Assembly (NCBI GenBank): GCA_024509875.1
Contig: JAMPIV010009915.1
Span: 372,001 to 436,000 of the forward strand
Reading direction: 5' to 3'
From: Oreohelix idahoensis
Lineage: Eukaryota > Mollusca > Gastropoda > Stylommatophora > Oreohelicidae
Length of the DNA: 64,000 nucleotides
Below the pieces are notes generated by a model that did no database searches, was not told the DNA's origin, and worked only from the letters and a program-made list of their open reading frames with translations. Within the stretch, counting starts at the first letter, position 1. Each line of letters begins with the position of its first letter. A program made the position numbers and the translations under genes. Positions 23,939-35,845 of the stretch are shown in pieces.

Positions 23939-26900
23939 CCCCATCGAGGCCAGCTCCTTGACATGGAGATGGGGCTCAAGTACAGCCACCAGCGGCTGAA
24001 AAACCAAGACTGGCCAGGCCCTCCTGCACTCGAGCAAGACCACAGTCTGCCCTAGCAAGTCAAGGTGCTGAAGACGGAGGCAACCAGCCAAGAGGCGCAC
24101 CACAGCAATCAGGATGCCACGCACACACGCAATGGAAATATGCCTATATCTACAAAACGTTATGGCACTCGCCCTGTGACGGACAACCAGGCAGGTGCAG
24201 TGCCGGGCCCTCTGCCTCAAAAGGGCCCAAACCTTACTACTGGAGGTCCTTCTCAGTTTCCTCTTGGAGCCAGGAAGCATGAGAATAGAGCTACTGGCTA
24301 AGCAAAGCAAAGACCATTAAAAATAATGCACTGGAATGCTGAAGGCGTCAACAGTAAAAAAGACGGCTACAGCAAAAAAATTATAGCTCGAAAATATCTT
24401 GAATGAAGAGCAAGTAAACGTATGCTGCTTGCAAGAAACCCTCCTCAACCAAGACATAGCCTTCAAAATCAGAGGCTACTAGTGCTATCGATCCGACTGA
24501 AAAGACAGGCGAAAGGGTGGATTACTGACACTCTTGAAGAATAACATCAATGCATGTCAGCTTGAAACATATATGGAGGGGGCGGAATACCAGATGCTTC
24601 ATCTCAGGACAGAAAGTACAGAATTCCACCTGCTCAACTACTACTGTCCGAGCGACCGCCTACTGGCACTAGACACAATCCCAGGAAAAGAAAGACTGAT
24701 TGTGTGCGGAGACCTCAACAGCCACTCATAGAGCTGGGGGCTATGATCACATGGACAGGAGAGGTGAGGAGCTTGAAAACTGGCAGGATGACAATGGGCT
24801 TATCCTGATTAACCAGCCAATCGACCCACCAACCTTCTACTTGAGATCATGGCACACCATCTCTACACCAGACCTGGAATTGGAACATCACACGTGCTGT
24901 TGGGAAACAACTTGGAGGCAGCGACCACCAGCCAGTCTTCCTAATTGTGGAAAATGAACTTGTCAAGGAGAGCAGCACTCTCTCTAGGTGGAATTACCAG
25001 AAGGCAGACTGGACAATGTATCAGCATCGTACTAGTATACTGGCTAGAGATCTGACTGTAGACAAAGACATCAATAAGGTAGTTGATGAATTCAGCAGAT
25101 GCATACTACAGGCTGCTCATGAAACAATACCTAGAGGGGTTCGTAAGCACTACAAACCATATTGAAATAGTGAACTAGAGCAACTGCACAACGACGTGGA
25201 AACATATCGAAAGCAGGCAGAGACGAGCCCATGCCAAGAACATCAAAATAACTACCAACATGCTAAGGCCAAATTTCAAAGGGCCAAGTTGCAGGCCAGG
25301 CGGAGAAGCTGGAAGGAGAAAAAAGAGTCCTTGAACTTTGAAAGAGATACAAGGAAACTGTGGAAACTGGTAAAACAACTTAATGATGAGGGTACAGGGA
25401 GAAACTCAAAGATTGCACTGTATAAACATGGAAACATCCTCACAGGAAAACAGGCAGCTGATCACTTTGCAGATACCTTTGCTAAAGACAACATCGAAGT
25501 TAGCCCAGAGAAGCAACAGGAGATTCATGAGAAACGACAAAATGCAGGACGAGATGGAACCATACCTGAAGTTTTGGAGGCGCCAATCAAATTCAGAGAA
25601 CTAGAGATTGCAATATCAAAATTGAAAATGAGAAAGTCGCCAGGAGTTGATGGAGTGTCCAATGAAATGATTAAGAACTTAGGAACCGCAGCAAAAACAA
25701 AGCTGCGGCAGATCTTCAATATCTGTTGGAACTTGGGTAGAGTTCCACAGACCTGGAGGGAAGCAATCATGATACCACTCCCAAAACCAGGGAAAGACAG
25801 TTCCACGGCCTCCAGCTACAGACCAATCAGCCTTACAAGCTGACTCTGCAAAACAATGGAACAAATCATCAACCTCAGGCTGCAGTGGTACCTTAAAGCG
25901 AATACCTTCTTGTGCCACAGCAGGCGGGCTTTAGGCAGTGTTATTCTACCGAAGATCAGGCAACTTACCTTTCCCAAGAGATTGAGGATGCGTTCCAAGA
26001 TAAGAAACTGGTACTAGCAGCATAGATAGATCTAAGGAAAGGATTTGACAAGGTTTTGGAAAGAAGGGCTTTTGAAGAAACTGAGAAATTGCAGAGTGAA
26101 TGGTAGGATGTACAAATGGGTGGAAGCATACTTGCATAACAGAAGAGCTGAGTACAACTAGATGGCCTCAAGAGTAAGAAAATTCTACTGCGTCATGGCG
26201 TCCCTCAGGGAGGGGTTCTGTCCCCCACACTTTTCCTAGTCTTCATCAACGATCCGGTTGCTGAACTACCACAACCACCACACCTGGAATATGGGTCAGC
26301 TGCATGGTGTTCAGCATCAAACACCACAGTACAAGAGCTAGATAAGGTGCAAAACCAGGCACTTAGGGTCATCACGGGGGCAATGAAATCAACGCCTATA
26401 GTGGAGATGGAGAAAATTGAGAGGATACAAGAACTGAGAGAACGCTGAGACACGAAAGTGCTAACACAGGCAGAAAAGTTCCTTTGTATGCTGAGCCATC
26501 CAATGAAGGACAGATTCCAAAATCTAGCAATGGGGTGATTGAAAAGAAGCAGTTTTATCCACCAGGCCAAACGACTTCGTAGACAAACTTTAGACTTGCC
26601 TGAAGTTGACAGCCCCTTAAAGTCTATGCCAGAACAAACCACTTGGAGAGAGAAGCCTGGACTACCAGTATACATCCAGACAAAAGTGAAAGGAATACTA
26701 GACAAGGATGAACAGAACAGCGTGCAACATAGGACAGTCACTCTCAGTTTCCTGGATGATGAATACCCACAGGACCTCTGGGTCCGAGTATACACGGATG
26801 GGTCTGCACAAAATGCAGTAAAGAATGGAGGAGCAGGAGTGTACATAGGACACTAGGGATAGGCAATCAAGGTGGCAACTGAGAAACTGTTGAACACTAA

Positions 26901-27500
26901 TCTCAGTCCACAGCCTGTGGTATTCCTGACAGATGCAAGATCAGCACTTCAGTCCAGAAAATTACCAGGTATACAAGCCCTACTGTCTGAACTGTGCAAC
27001 CAGCGCAAGGTCGCCATGCAGTGGATACCATCTCACTGTGAAATACCAGGAAACGAGAGAGCAGACCGACTGGCTAAAGAAGGTGCTGCAGACGAGCAAC
27101 CGGATGTACCAGTTACGTACCATCAGAAGAAAAAGATGATCAAATCAATCAGAAAGCCACCAACGCCAACACAGGATGACTACCAAGCTATGAACAGATC
27201 AGAACAAATTGTCATTCTGCGCCTCAGAACAGGACACAACCGACTCCGCAGCCACATGTATACAAAATTTAAGATTGGCAATTCAGCCATGTGTACATGT
27301 GGAAAAGCACCCCAGACTGCACAGCACATACTTCAAGACTGCCCCAAATATGATATATTGAGGCAAACCCACTGGCCCAGAGAAACAACACTGGAAGCAA
27401 AACTATACGAACCTCTGTATGAACTACAAAAGACAGTGAAGTTTATACAAGAAACAACATTGCAGATATAGACAATATATTTCAAGCGAACGAAAGAAGA
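23939..27500 (+). mobile_element. LINE-D copy 1: endonuclease-RT-RNase H retrotransposon, degenerate
   Basis: A 3.56-kb non-LTR element bounded by a 12-bp target-site duplication ACTGTGTATGAC (23927-23938 and 27501-27512). After a leader without recognised domains comes the AP endonuclease, with Gly-Asp-Leu-Asn-Ser-His-Ser near 24710 and Ser-Thr-Pro-Asp-Leu near 24865. The RT fingers follow at 25196-25843 (Lys-Ser-Pro-Gly-Val-Asp-Gly-Val-Ser, Leu-Pro-Lys-Pro-Gly-Lys, Ser-Tyr-Arg-Pro-Ile-Ser-Leu), then Val-Pro-Gln-Gly-Gly-Val-Leu-Ser-Pro near 26200. Immediately after Phe-Ile-Asn-Asp an internal deletion removes the catalytic Asp-Asp box and part of the thumb, rejoining at His-Leu-Glu-Tyr-Gly-Ser. 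The RNase H domain (26539-27471) keeps Tyr-Thr-Asp-Gly-Ser, Thr-Asp-Ala and Asn-Glu-Arg-Ala-Asp but lacks the helix with the catalytic Glu. A Cys/His motif ends the protein. Stops and frameshifts are frequent, so it is inactive. Confidence 0.9.
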
Positions 27501-27719
27501 ACTGTGTATGACATCAAATGTTGGAATCAAGATGTTTTACACATGCACGTATTACTGTGTACAAGGGAAAATATTGTAATCAAAGGTGTTTTCCAATGTA
27601 GCAGCAAATGTAGCATTGTCTGACAATAAACATTGGAAGCTAATGGTTTTTCATACTTGTAAGAACAACCTTATCACCGTGTATGAGGTTATATAGCTAG
27701 TCATATCGGTAATCAAGTA

Positions 27720-28610
27720 TGGACTGGGAATACTCACGCTGTCAGTAACACAATATGAATGACTGGAATGCATCAAAGACAACTATTTGAAAATATATTC
27801 AAAGGAGAAGAGTAGAATAAGTCAGGTGAGAATTGGACAAACTTCCAGCAAGTCATCATCAGACTTTTAGAGAGTGCAGAACTTTGGCCAATGGGAGGGC
27901 AGAGCTGGAAATTGATCAGCTGATAAATAATCATGCTGGGGATGATGATGCGATTGTGTACACTGATCTGTACTCGGTGGTGAGAAATCTGGATGGGGCT
28001 TCTCTGCTTGAGTAAAGGCCAGAATCATTGCTGAACATAGCAAGGCTTACATGATAACAACCTCCAGCATGAGAATGGAGATAGAGACAGCTATTGCAGC
28101 CTTAAGGTGACAGTCTGAAACTTCATTAACAAAGGCAGTTATTGTATCAGACTCACAATCCATGCTTCAGAGGGTTCAAAGTGGACTACTCCTGCACGAA
28201 TTGGAAAACCTCCATAGAAGCCTCAAACCTTCAGGAACTGGTGTGGATCTATTGTCTTGTCATGCAGGGGTACTTGGCAATGAAGGAGCTGACATATTAG
28301 CTTCAAGAACACCCATAGAAGGTGCACTGGATATGGATAAGACAGAGATACTGAGGGCAATTAATGATCACCTATTAGATAATGACACCGCAATCGATGA
28401 ATCATCAAGGCTAAGACTGCTCTGAAATTGGCATCATACGTAAGACCAGCAGAGATGGATGAATGAGAGGAAGCATCCATCGTGTATACAACCATCGCGC
28501 CACAGGAACAATTAAAATTCATACACTTCAACATTTGCTAAAGGAGACTGAGCACCTATGGGTTTGCCTGGAGTGCAATGACGTCGTTTCTGATCAACAA
28601 CAATAATAAC
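27720..28610 (+). pseudogene. LINE-F RNase H fragment
   Basis: Remnant of a second RNase H-bearing LINE, distinct from LINE-D. Readable pieces are Ile-Val-Tyr-Thr-Asp near 27950 (first catalytic Asp), an AGCATGAGAATGGAGATAGA stretch near 28067 for the Met-Arg-Met-Glu helix, and at 28162-28425 Cys-His-Ala-Gly-Val-Leu-Gly-Asn-Glu-Gly-Ala-Asp. The end reads Ala-Thr-Gly-Thr-Ile and Thr-Glu-His-Leu-Trp-Val-Cys-x-Glu-Cys. Multiple frameshifts are present. It lies inside the 62-bp array; no clear target-site duplication was found. Confidence 0.75.
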
Positions 28611-28952
28611 ATGTGAATATAATGTTGAAAAAATAAAACGTGTTTTACACCTGTAGGAATAATCTTATCACTGCCTTTGACAATAAATGTTGGAATCAAA
28701 GGTGTTTTACACATGTAGGAACAACCTTATCATGTTTTATTACAACAAATGTTGGAAGCAAATGCATGCCACACTTGTAAGAACAACTTTATTACTGTGT
28801 ATGTAAAAATTGTTGAAAACCAAAAGTGTTTCATGTTTGTAAGAACAACTTTGTCACTGTGTATGAGAAAAGAAAAAAATGTTGGAATCAACAGTGCTTT
28901 ACACCAATAGGAACAAACTTATCGCTGCGCCTGACAACTAATCCTCGCATTA

Positions 28953-31900
28953 GTACTGCTTTATTCTATCTCCATTTTTGGCAAAAATTGACCTGAGGTC
29001 ATAAAGTGACGTCATTTAAGCTACTCTATCATCCTACAAAATATCTTACAGTTATTCCTTATATGAGAACATTTTTTCCAAAATAATAATTTTGATTGAA
29101 ACGTTTGTTGGATTTTAATTATTCTAAGTCCAATCACATTTATACTGCTTTATTCCACCTCCTGATCTGCCAATCAAACTAGTCGTAGTCATCACGTGAT
29201 GTTGTGAATCATTATGGAAACACGAAGAAATACGTTCTCTGTCGCCGCTGTTTTAAAAATGATCTGGTGCAGGTTTAATGCAAGGGGAGAAGCTGAAGTG
29301 ATGGTTGCATGCTCCTTAAGATGTCTTGAGGCATACCAAAGTCCTTTGTGAGAGAAAAAAATGCAAACAAAATGGGATACACCGCAACAATGTTGAAAAA
29401 AAGCTGCAGCTGAAAGAGAAAAGGATAGAAATAACAAAAGCAAGCCAGTACTTTGTTTTGACTTAGAAAATGTGTTAACGCTCCCAAAATGTGGTGTTCC
29501 CATTTTCCTTAACAAACACAAGCTGTGGTAACATACACCTAGGGACAACCGTGATCAAGGAAGAAAGCTACCCCACCTATCTTGGGGTGACATTTGACCA
29601 AAGGCTTACATGGAATAAGCATATTGAAAATGCAGAAGGAAAGGCCCGAAGACGACTAGGCATACTCAGAAAATTAGCAGGTACCAACTGGGGAACAAAT
29701 GAACGAAATCTAAAGAAGATTTATAATGGAGTAATAAGACCACACTTAGAGTTTAGCTCAGCAGCATGGTCATCAGCTGCTAACTCAAATCTGCAGTCTT
29801 TGGACAAGGTGCAAAATCAAGCTCTCAGGCTCATTACAGGAGCCATGAAAACTACACCAATATCAGAGATGCAGAAGGTTGCTGGATTACAGACATTGTT
29901 CCATAGAAGAGACACAAAAACCATGATCCAGATGGAAAAGTACAACAGTATGCCAACGCACCCAATGAAGGCAAGACTAGATGATCTGGCATTGGGACGT
30001 CTAAAGCGTAGCAGCTTTGTGCATCGGGGAAAAAGACTTAAAAGACAGCATCAAGAAGACCTATCCATGAAGACAACACCACTGAAGCCTGCCCTATACC
30101 CTGTACCATGGGAGCAGGCCAGCAATGCCCTCCAAATTAATACATCAGTCAGTGGTCTCACAAGTGGATGTGAGTATAATGATCTGCAAAAACGAACTGC
30201 TACATTGAGTATGATCCAAGAAAGCTATCCCGATCAATCATGGATACATGCCTATACAGATGGATCAGCAACTAATGCTGTTAGGAATGGAGGTGCCGGT
30301 ATCTTTATCTCATATCCTGACAACCACTATGAGACTAGGCACATTCCCACTGGTAAATTCTGTTCCAACTATACAGCTGAGGTTCAAGCTCTAGAGCAAG
30401 CTGCAAATATGATTTATAACACCAACTCTGACTGCCACCAGGTAGTCATCCTCACAGATGCACTGTCTGTCCTGCAAGCTCTTAAGGGTGGTAAACTCCC
30501 GCATCTGAGAAATGAACTAAACAAGGTAGCTGCCAAAAAGAGAACCATACTTCAGTGGGTACCATCTCATTGTGGTGTACCCGGAAATGAAAAGGCAGAT
30601 AAACTTGCAAAAAAGGGAGGAGAATGTGAACAAGAAGATAATGAAGTCACATACTTTGAGAAAAAGAGAGCTATCCAGACTATCAGAAGAGAACAGAACC
30701 AACCCAAAGACGACTATCACACTCTCGACCGGCAGGGACAGATAACTATTTTTCGCCTCAGGACAGGGCATAACAAACTGAATAAACACATGCACAAGCT
30801 ACGATTGTCTGCTTCACCACTGTGCACATGTGGATTAAACGAACAAACTGCTGAGCATGTTCTACAGGATTGTCCTCTGTATGACCAGTTAAGAAAGATA
30901 TACTGGCCCAATGACTCAACACTAAACTCAAAGCTATATGGAGTTAAAGAGGAACTTCAAACAACAGTTGAATTCATCATGAGAACTCGTCTGACGGTGT
31001 AATCATCAAAGATGCGATCGCAAGAAGAAGAAGACAAGCTGTGGCATTCAACCTGACTGCCACTTTGTCATTGACAAGGAAATCTTACTTTGCTTTGTGA
31101 CATGAAGCAGGAAATGGGAGATCTGGAAACAATATGAGAAAGTTATTAGAGATCATCATGAACTCACAGAGACGACTCTTTGGTCAGATGCTTGTGTACC
31201 ACAAAATATGAATTCTATAATGACTCTAGCTCTGGCAGTGTTTCTCTAAAAACATCCTCAGATTAAACTTCTGATTCAGCAATGAGAACCAGCTCATAGT
31301 TCCATCCAAGAAGTGGACAGCGTCCATTTTGTGATTCAACGACACGTCAGGCACTATGAAATATACTGTCCTCTTAGTTTGATGAAAAGACTAACAGAAA
31401 TGAACATGTTATTATGCAGGGAAATACATTCTTTGACTACCAAGAATGTGCATACACACACATACACAAAACAACCAAACAAACAACAAAATTACTCTTT
31501 TCAAACTGTCCATTTATATGCATAAGACAGCTGCAGATATGCTCATCTGCATACAATTGAATACAAGCTGTGTCATTCAGCCACAGAATGAACTGCAGTA
31601 TCATTAAGATCTCGCAAGAAGATCCACTGGAGCATTCGTGTGCCAAATGAAGTAGCCCTAAAGAAACTGAAAGCGTGACCTATGGCAACAGAGAAAAAAA
31701 AAAATCTGGAGCATGTTCAGATACATACCACAGTTGTACAAAGATTTCATGAGCACTCTGCTTAAATTTAGATTTCTCTGTAGTATTTTTCCTCATATTC
31801 TTATTATGTGTAAATGTGTAGCAAAATGACTTACTTGAAATATCAGTGCAGAATTGTGTTCATTTAATGCTCGTAGTAAATAATATACACATAAACATGG

Positions 31901-32449
31901 ATCCTTTGTCTTTTATTGTTGGCCTACTTGAACGAGCATGTTAAAGTGAATGATTGTGAGAGGAAGAACAACCTTATCAGGAAATAGCCTCCAAACTCTC
32001 ACCATGTTGTAAAGAGATGTAATCGTAAAGAACTTGAAAATAAATAAATTTTTTTAAACAAATGAACATCTGAGAAGAGAACGTAAGAATTAAGCTATAG
32101 ATTTGAACTGAGGTTCTCTTAACCTGCCACAGGCTCTCTTCACCAGGACACTGGAGATGGAATAATTATGTCACTGTAAGGCACGTATATGGAGACAGAA
32201 TTAAGAAACTAGGAACTGAATAATTTTGTTGGCACATTATTCTATCTGCAACCGGAAGTTGCTTATAATTCTTTTTTGAAAAATGTTTTCCATATTTTAA
32301 TTTTTGATTTCAAATAAATTCAACAGTTTCGACCATCGTGCAAAATTTCATTTGAATGTAATAACTCCTTCATGTTCAACTGATACCCCAAAAACTTTGG
32401 ATGCGTTTTTCTCAAAACACGCTTCAGTGGAGATAGAATAAAGCAGTAC
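28953..32449 (+). mobile_element. TIR DNA transposon with decayed transposase-like gene
   Basis: A 3497-bp element with a perfect 22-bp terminal inverted repeat beginning GTACTGCTTTATTC, and TA on both sides (28951-28952 and 32450-32451). A second, weaker copy of the end motif lies inside (29143, TACTGCTTTATTCCACCTCC). Coding traces on + include Val-Leu-Cys-Phe-Asp-Leu-Glu-Asn-Val near 29450-29475, Leu-Trp-Ser-Asp-Ala-Cys-Val-Pro-Gln-Asn near 31175-31206, and Ser-Ser-Ile-Gln-Glu-Val-Asp-Ser-Val-His near 31297-31326. I associate this Asp...Asp pattern with an uncharacterised transposase-like family seen in many animals. The gene is broken by stops and by the LINE-D copy at 29529. I cannot assign a superfamily. 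It inserted into the 62-bp array, which resumes on both sides. Confidence 0.75.
29529..31033 (+). mobile_element. LINE-D copy 2: 5'-truncated, intact RNase H reading frame
   Basis: Flanked by 11-bp duplications ACAAGCTGTGG (29518-29528 and 31034-31044), which also give the insertion point inside the transposase-like gene. The element's frame is open from its truncated start to the stop at 31000-31002, about 490 codons. It covers the RT thumb (Tyr-Leu-Gly-Val-Thr-Phe-Asp, Leu-Asp-Lys-Val-Gln-Asn-Gln-Ala-Leu-Arg) and a complete RNase H. Counting from 29491, the catalytic residues are Asp near 255 (Tyr-Thr-Asp-Gly-Ser), Glu near 296 (Thr-Ala-Glu-Val-Gln-Ala), Asp near 322 (Leu-Thr-Asp-Ala) and Asp near 370 (Asn-Glu-Lys-Ala-Asp). 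A Cys-Thr-Cys...His...Cys motif ends the protein. The ATG at 29491 belongs to the host transposon, so no natural start is present. The missing RT core makes it inactive as a retrotransposon. Confidence 0.92.
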
Positions 32450-32618
32450 TAGGGCTATGTAATGTTGGAAACAAATGCATTTACGCTTGGTAGAACAGCC
32501 TGGTCACTATGCATGACAGCAACTGTTGCATATTACAGTATATTTTACTATGTATGTGAACAATGTTCAGAAATGAAGGTGTTTTCATCTTTTAACTTCC
32601 GTGCTTACATCCAACGAC

Positions 32619-32624
<6 letters not shown>

Positions 32625-32656
<32 letters not shown>

Positions 32657-32997
32657 CGTTCGCCCGCTAATACTCGAGGCGAAATCTCAGGTTATCATTT
32701 ATGTCTAACCTGACATTGATTTTACGTGAGTATCCCTTTATTTCTTGTACAGAGACAAATGTCCCTCGCCATTCAGGCAAATACTCGCCGATTTCGGAGG
32801 TACCCATTGCAGCTGGGTCGGCTCAGGAGCCGCCAGTCCCTGGTCGACGACACTCCTTCAAATGTCCTCGCCAGGTCTCGAGTTAATCCAGTCCAAATCC
32901 CGGTCGACGAAAAATCCTCAAATGGCGTCGCCCGGGTTTGATCCTGTATCACCCGGTCGCCAGAGCGGTGTTGTAACCACTACGCTAGCGCGGCTCC
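32625..32997 (-). mobile_element. SINE-6 copy with long poly(A) tail
   Basis: Flanked by a 10-bp duplication CGACAAGGTT (32615-32624 and 32998-33007). On the minus strand the head reads GGAGCCGCGCTAGCGTAGTG, then GTTACAACACCGCTCTGGCG and a decayed B-box (GGATCAAACCC), so it is tRNA-derived. The element ends in a run of about 32 A (T on +, 32625-32656). The GC-rich body contrasts with the intron around it. Confidence 0.9.
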
Positions 32998-33644
32998 CGA
33001 CAAGGTTGTTTAAACTTCTGAATGGAAAACAGTTGTCTGGGTTGTCATTTACGAATGTATAGTCAGTCAAGTGAGTTCTAACTATTCAGGTACCTTTAAA
33101 GATTATTCTCCTCACATAATTACTATCTAGAGCTTAATTTATTTTCTAAGACATTTGTGAACCATAGTCCTGTGACAGGGGCTAGGTGTGGTTGAGGCGA
33201 ACTTATGTCGACATGGCTACCTCACACTCAAGACCCATGCAGTAAGAAAATTTAATTAAGGATCGTTTGACAGGGGTTGCAATTATTGGTTGTTAACAAC
33301 CCTCTCAGCAGCAGACTTAGCAATTCAAGCAACACAAAGCCTTATATAGGACAACATTTAATTCTACCGAACACCCAGACAGTGTTCGTGGACATTATAT
33401 CCAAGGCAACTGCGGATTTCAATTCTGGTTTGACGACTTCTCTCTTGGGGTCTTGCAATCGAAATGACAAAGAATATTGAGATGTTAAGCTTTGCGCGGT
33501 TAACATCCAGGCAGTTTAGCATACCTCTGACTGGCTGTTCTTCTGTCAGCAGACATAACTAATGTTCTATTTTTAGATCCTGACTAAGTAACGCCCTAAT
33601 GGCCGCCAAAAAGATATGCCAGAATGGCACTGTCACAGTCCATA

Positions 33645-33890
33645 TCTATTTTTCTTAACCTGTGGTCCACTGATCCCTTGGGGGTTCATGAGTGGACTTT
33701 AAGGAGTACTTGCACATAACCTAAAATTTAAAATGTAAAATTTTATTTACGTTTTTTTTTTTCAAGAAGGAAGCCTTCGGTTGACAATAAAAGGGGTGCA
33801 TAGCCTTTTACTGGACAATGAAAGGGGTCCATAGCCTTCATCGGACAGTCAAAGGAGCCCATGGCACAAAAAAAGTTACAAAACCCTGTC
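33645..33890. mobile_element. Probable hAT-type MITE remnant
   Basis: TTCTTAACCTGTGGTCCACT followed by GATCCCTTGGGGGTTCATG resembles the left end of hAT elements of the 'GGTTCTTAACC' type (compare 50033). A threefold GGGGTGCATAGCCTT-like motif follows. The terminal CAG is lost and I see no right end, so this is a tentative call. Confidence 0.4.
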
Positions 33891-34329
33891 TACACCGGTC
33901 ATTTAATCATCCTCTACATTTGTGTCTGCAATTTCTGCTTAGCACTCTTGCTATTCTATTCCATACATCAACATTTTCTGGCAAGGATGTACATGAGAGA
34001 TAGTTTAATCAGCAGACACAGGAAAAATACTGTTACCTTAACTGACAACAACTTCTGGCCATGAGAGAAGGCTGACCCACATACACGATAATTAGCAAAA
34101 CCATCCTAAATTTTCATCTAATATGACCAAAGTAGCTCAACTGATCCTAGTTAGCTCAAGCAATCACAGTCCTCAGCTCACATTGGAGTTCACAACAATA
34201 CTGACTACACTAATGCTTGCCACAATTTCTATAACCATCAAATGTCACAAAGAGGGTGGTTGACCTATTTTTAACTTTTCTTACTTGCTTCTTACTTTCC
34301 ATACTTGTTTAGAATGTCTGCTTCTCCAG

Positions 34330-34545
34330 GCAAATTACTGGATTCAAAACCTGGTATCATCAAGCTCTTGTCAACTCAGCTGTAAATGGGTATCTCACTC
34401 TGCTACTGAGTTAGGGAAGGCAGTGGCAGCAAGGAAAAGAACCGGTCATCCCCCCCTCATGAAGCCTGAGACCTAGTATAGTGAAGTATCAAACACTTCC
34501 CTACCGCAGACTCTGCTATGGGACTACCCTTACTTGCGTCTTTCA
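34330..34545 (+). mobile_element. SINE-4 copy
   Basis: Has the B-box-like GGATTCAAAACCTGG, AGCTGTAAATGGGTATCTCA, GAGTTAGGGAAGGCAGTGGC and the tail CTATGGGACTACCCTTA shared with copies at 42285 and 43677. Confidence 0.8.
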
Positions 34546-34549
34546 ACAG

Positions 34550-35090
34550 GCACAGAAGAAGTTGATGGTCCTAACTCTTCTCCCAGGATAAAGACCTGAG
34601 CTCTGGGTATTATATGAAGGTCCTTTCATTATGGTTTTCATGAAATTATTTATCATAACCATTTATTGTAATCCTGAATTATATTTACTGAACTTAATAA
34701 CTTCAAATTTGTCCTGCTTTATCAGCCTTCTCTCATGGTTGCAGCACATTATTATTATTATTTGACCTGAGAAACATTTACATTAATTGCATACGTAAGT
34801 AACATGAACGTATGCCTGCAACCCCCCTCAGTACAAAATAATACCATAGCACACTTAAGCACACAACCGGGAACTTCTGACAATATGAGCACATTTGGAC
34901 ACATACAGCACAGACTGTAATACCATTGAAAAATCACTTCCCAGTTTTAAACTGTTATGTCTTCACTCCTATCCAAATAATTTATATGAAACAAATGACG
35001 AAATAAAGACAATTAACTGTCATTTTATTATATAACATGCTTTGTCACATTAATATTACAACTCAAAGGGAGATCCAGTTTGTTCAACAT
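34550..35090. other. AT-rich intron sequence, nothing recognised
   Basis: No coding match or repeat family beyond a short ATT trinucleotide run near 34750. Confidence 0.4.
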
Positions 35091-35099
35091 AAGATTTTA

Positions 35100-35845
35100 T
35101 AGCAGACAGCAGTTTTTTGCTGTCTCTTGTACTCACTTACTTACTTAGTTATTCCTCTTCTAACGTGAGGTGCACAGTTTTGGAAGAGAGAGCGCCATAC
35201 TATCCTAGCAGTTTTTTGCTATCTCTTGTACTTACTTACTTACGTAGTCGTTCCTCTTCTAACGTGAGGTGTACAGGTTTGGAAGAGAGAGCGCCATACT
35301 ATCCTAGCAGTTTTTTGCTATCTCTTGTACTTACTTACTTAGTCGTTTCTCTTCTAACGTGAGGTGTAGAGGTTTGAAAGAGAGAGCGCCATACTATCCT
35401 AGCAATTTTTTGCTGTCTCTTGTACTTACTTATTTAGTTGTTCCTCTTCTACCCTGGGGAGTAGAGGTTTGGAAGAGAGAGCGCCATACTATCCTATTGG
35501 CTGTCTTCCTACTGGCCTGGTTCCATTCTAGCTCTCGGTTCTTCAGAGATTGTCCAATGTTGTCCTCCCAGCGAACTCTGGGTCATCCTGGAGGTCTGGA
35601 TCCCTGGCTTTTAGTTTCCCATACTTGTTGTATTAGCCAATCTTCTCCCATTATGCAGACATGGCCAAACCATCTTAGTTGGGACTGTTATATTTGGGTC
35701 AGCAGGGGCTGGGTTTTGAGGTCTTGCTGTATCATTTGGTTGCGGGCCATGTCTCTTCTTGTTATTTCAGCCACCTTCCTCAGATACCTCATTTCTGAGG
35801 TTTGGAGCTGGCTTTTGTCTCTTGTAATGTCAGTTTATTTAATGT
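35100..35845 (-). mobile_element. LINE-B copy, minus strand, with tandem 3' tail
   Basis: Read on the minus strand, 35845-35520 is the LINE-B C-terminal coding region (Ser-Gln-Leu-x-Trp-Phe-Gly-His-Val-Cys, as at 41211 and 59473, with stops). The 3' tail, containing a GTATGGCGCTCTCTC-like sequence, TAGAAGAGGAACGA and TAAGTAAGTA, is present about four times in tandem at 35108-35500 (starts near 35108, 35207, 35306 and 35401; period 95-99 bp). The unit contains the extreme 3' end of the element plus AGCAGTTTTTTGCT. Confidence 0.8.

Larger units (their letters stand above)
23765..32535. repeat. 62-bp minisatellite, split by three insertions
   Basis: Unit of about 62 bp: AGGTGTTTTACACATGTAGA, then AGCAACCTTATCACTGTGTA and TGACAACAAATGTTGGAACC. 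Pieces lie at 23765-23938, 27501-27715, 28618-28950 and 32452-32535, about 800 bp in all. The gaps are filled by LINE-D (23939-27500), LINE-F (27720-28610) and a TIR transposon (28953-32449). The target-site duplication of LINE-D is part of a repeat unit. Confidence 0.85.

Noticed and set aside
29491..29528. ATG at 29491 as start of a 503-residue protein
   Set aside because: The first dozen codons lie outside the LINE's target duplication, in the host DNA transposon, so the start is accidental.
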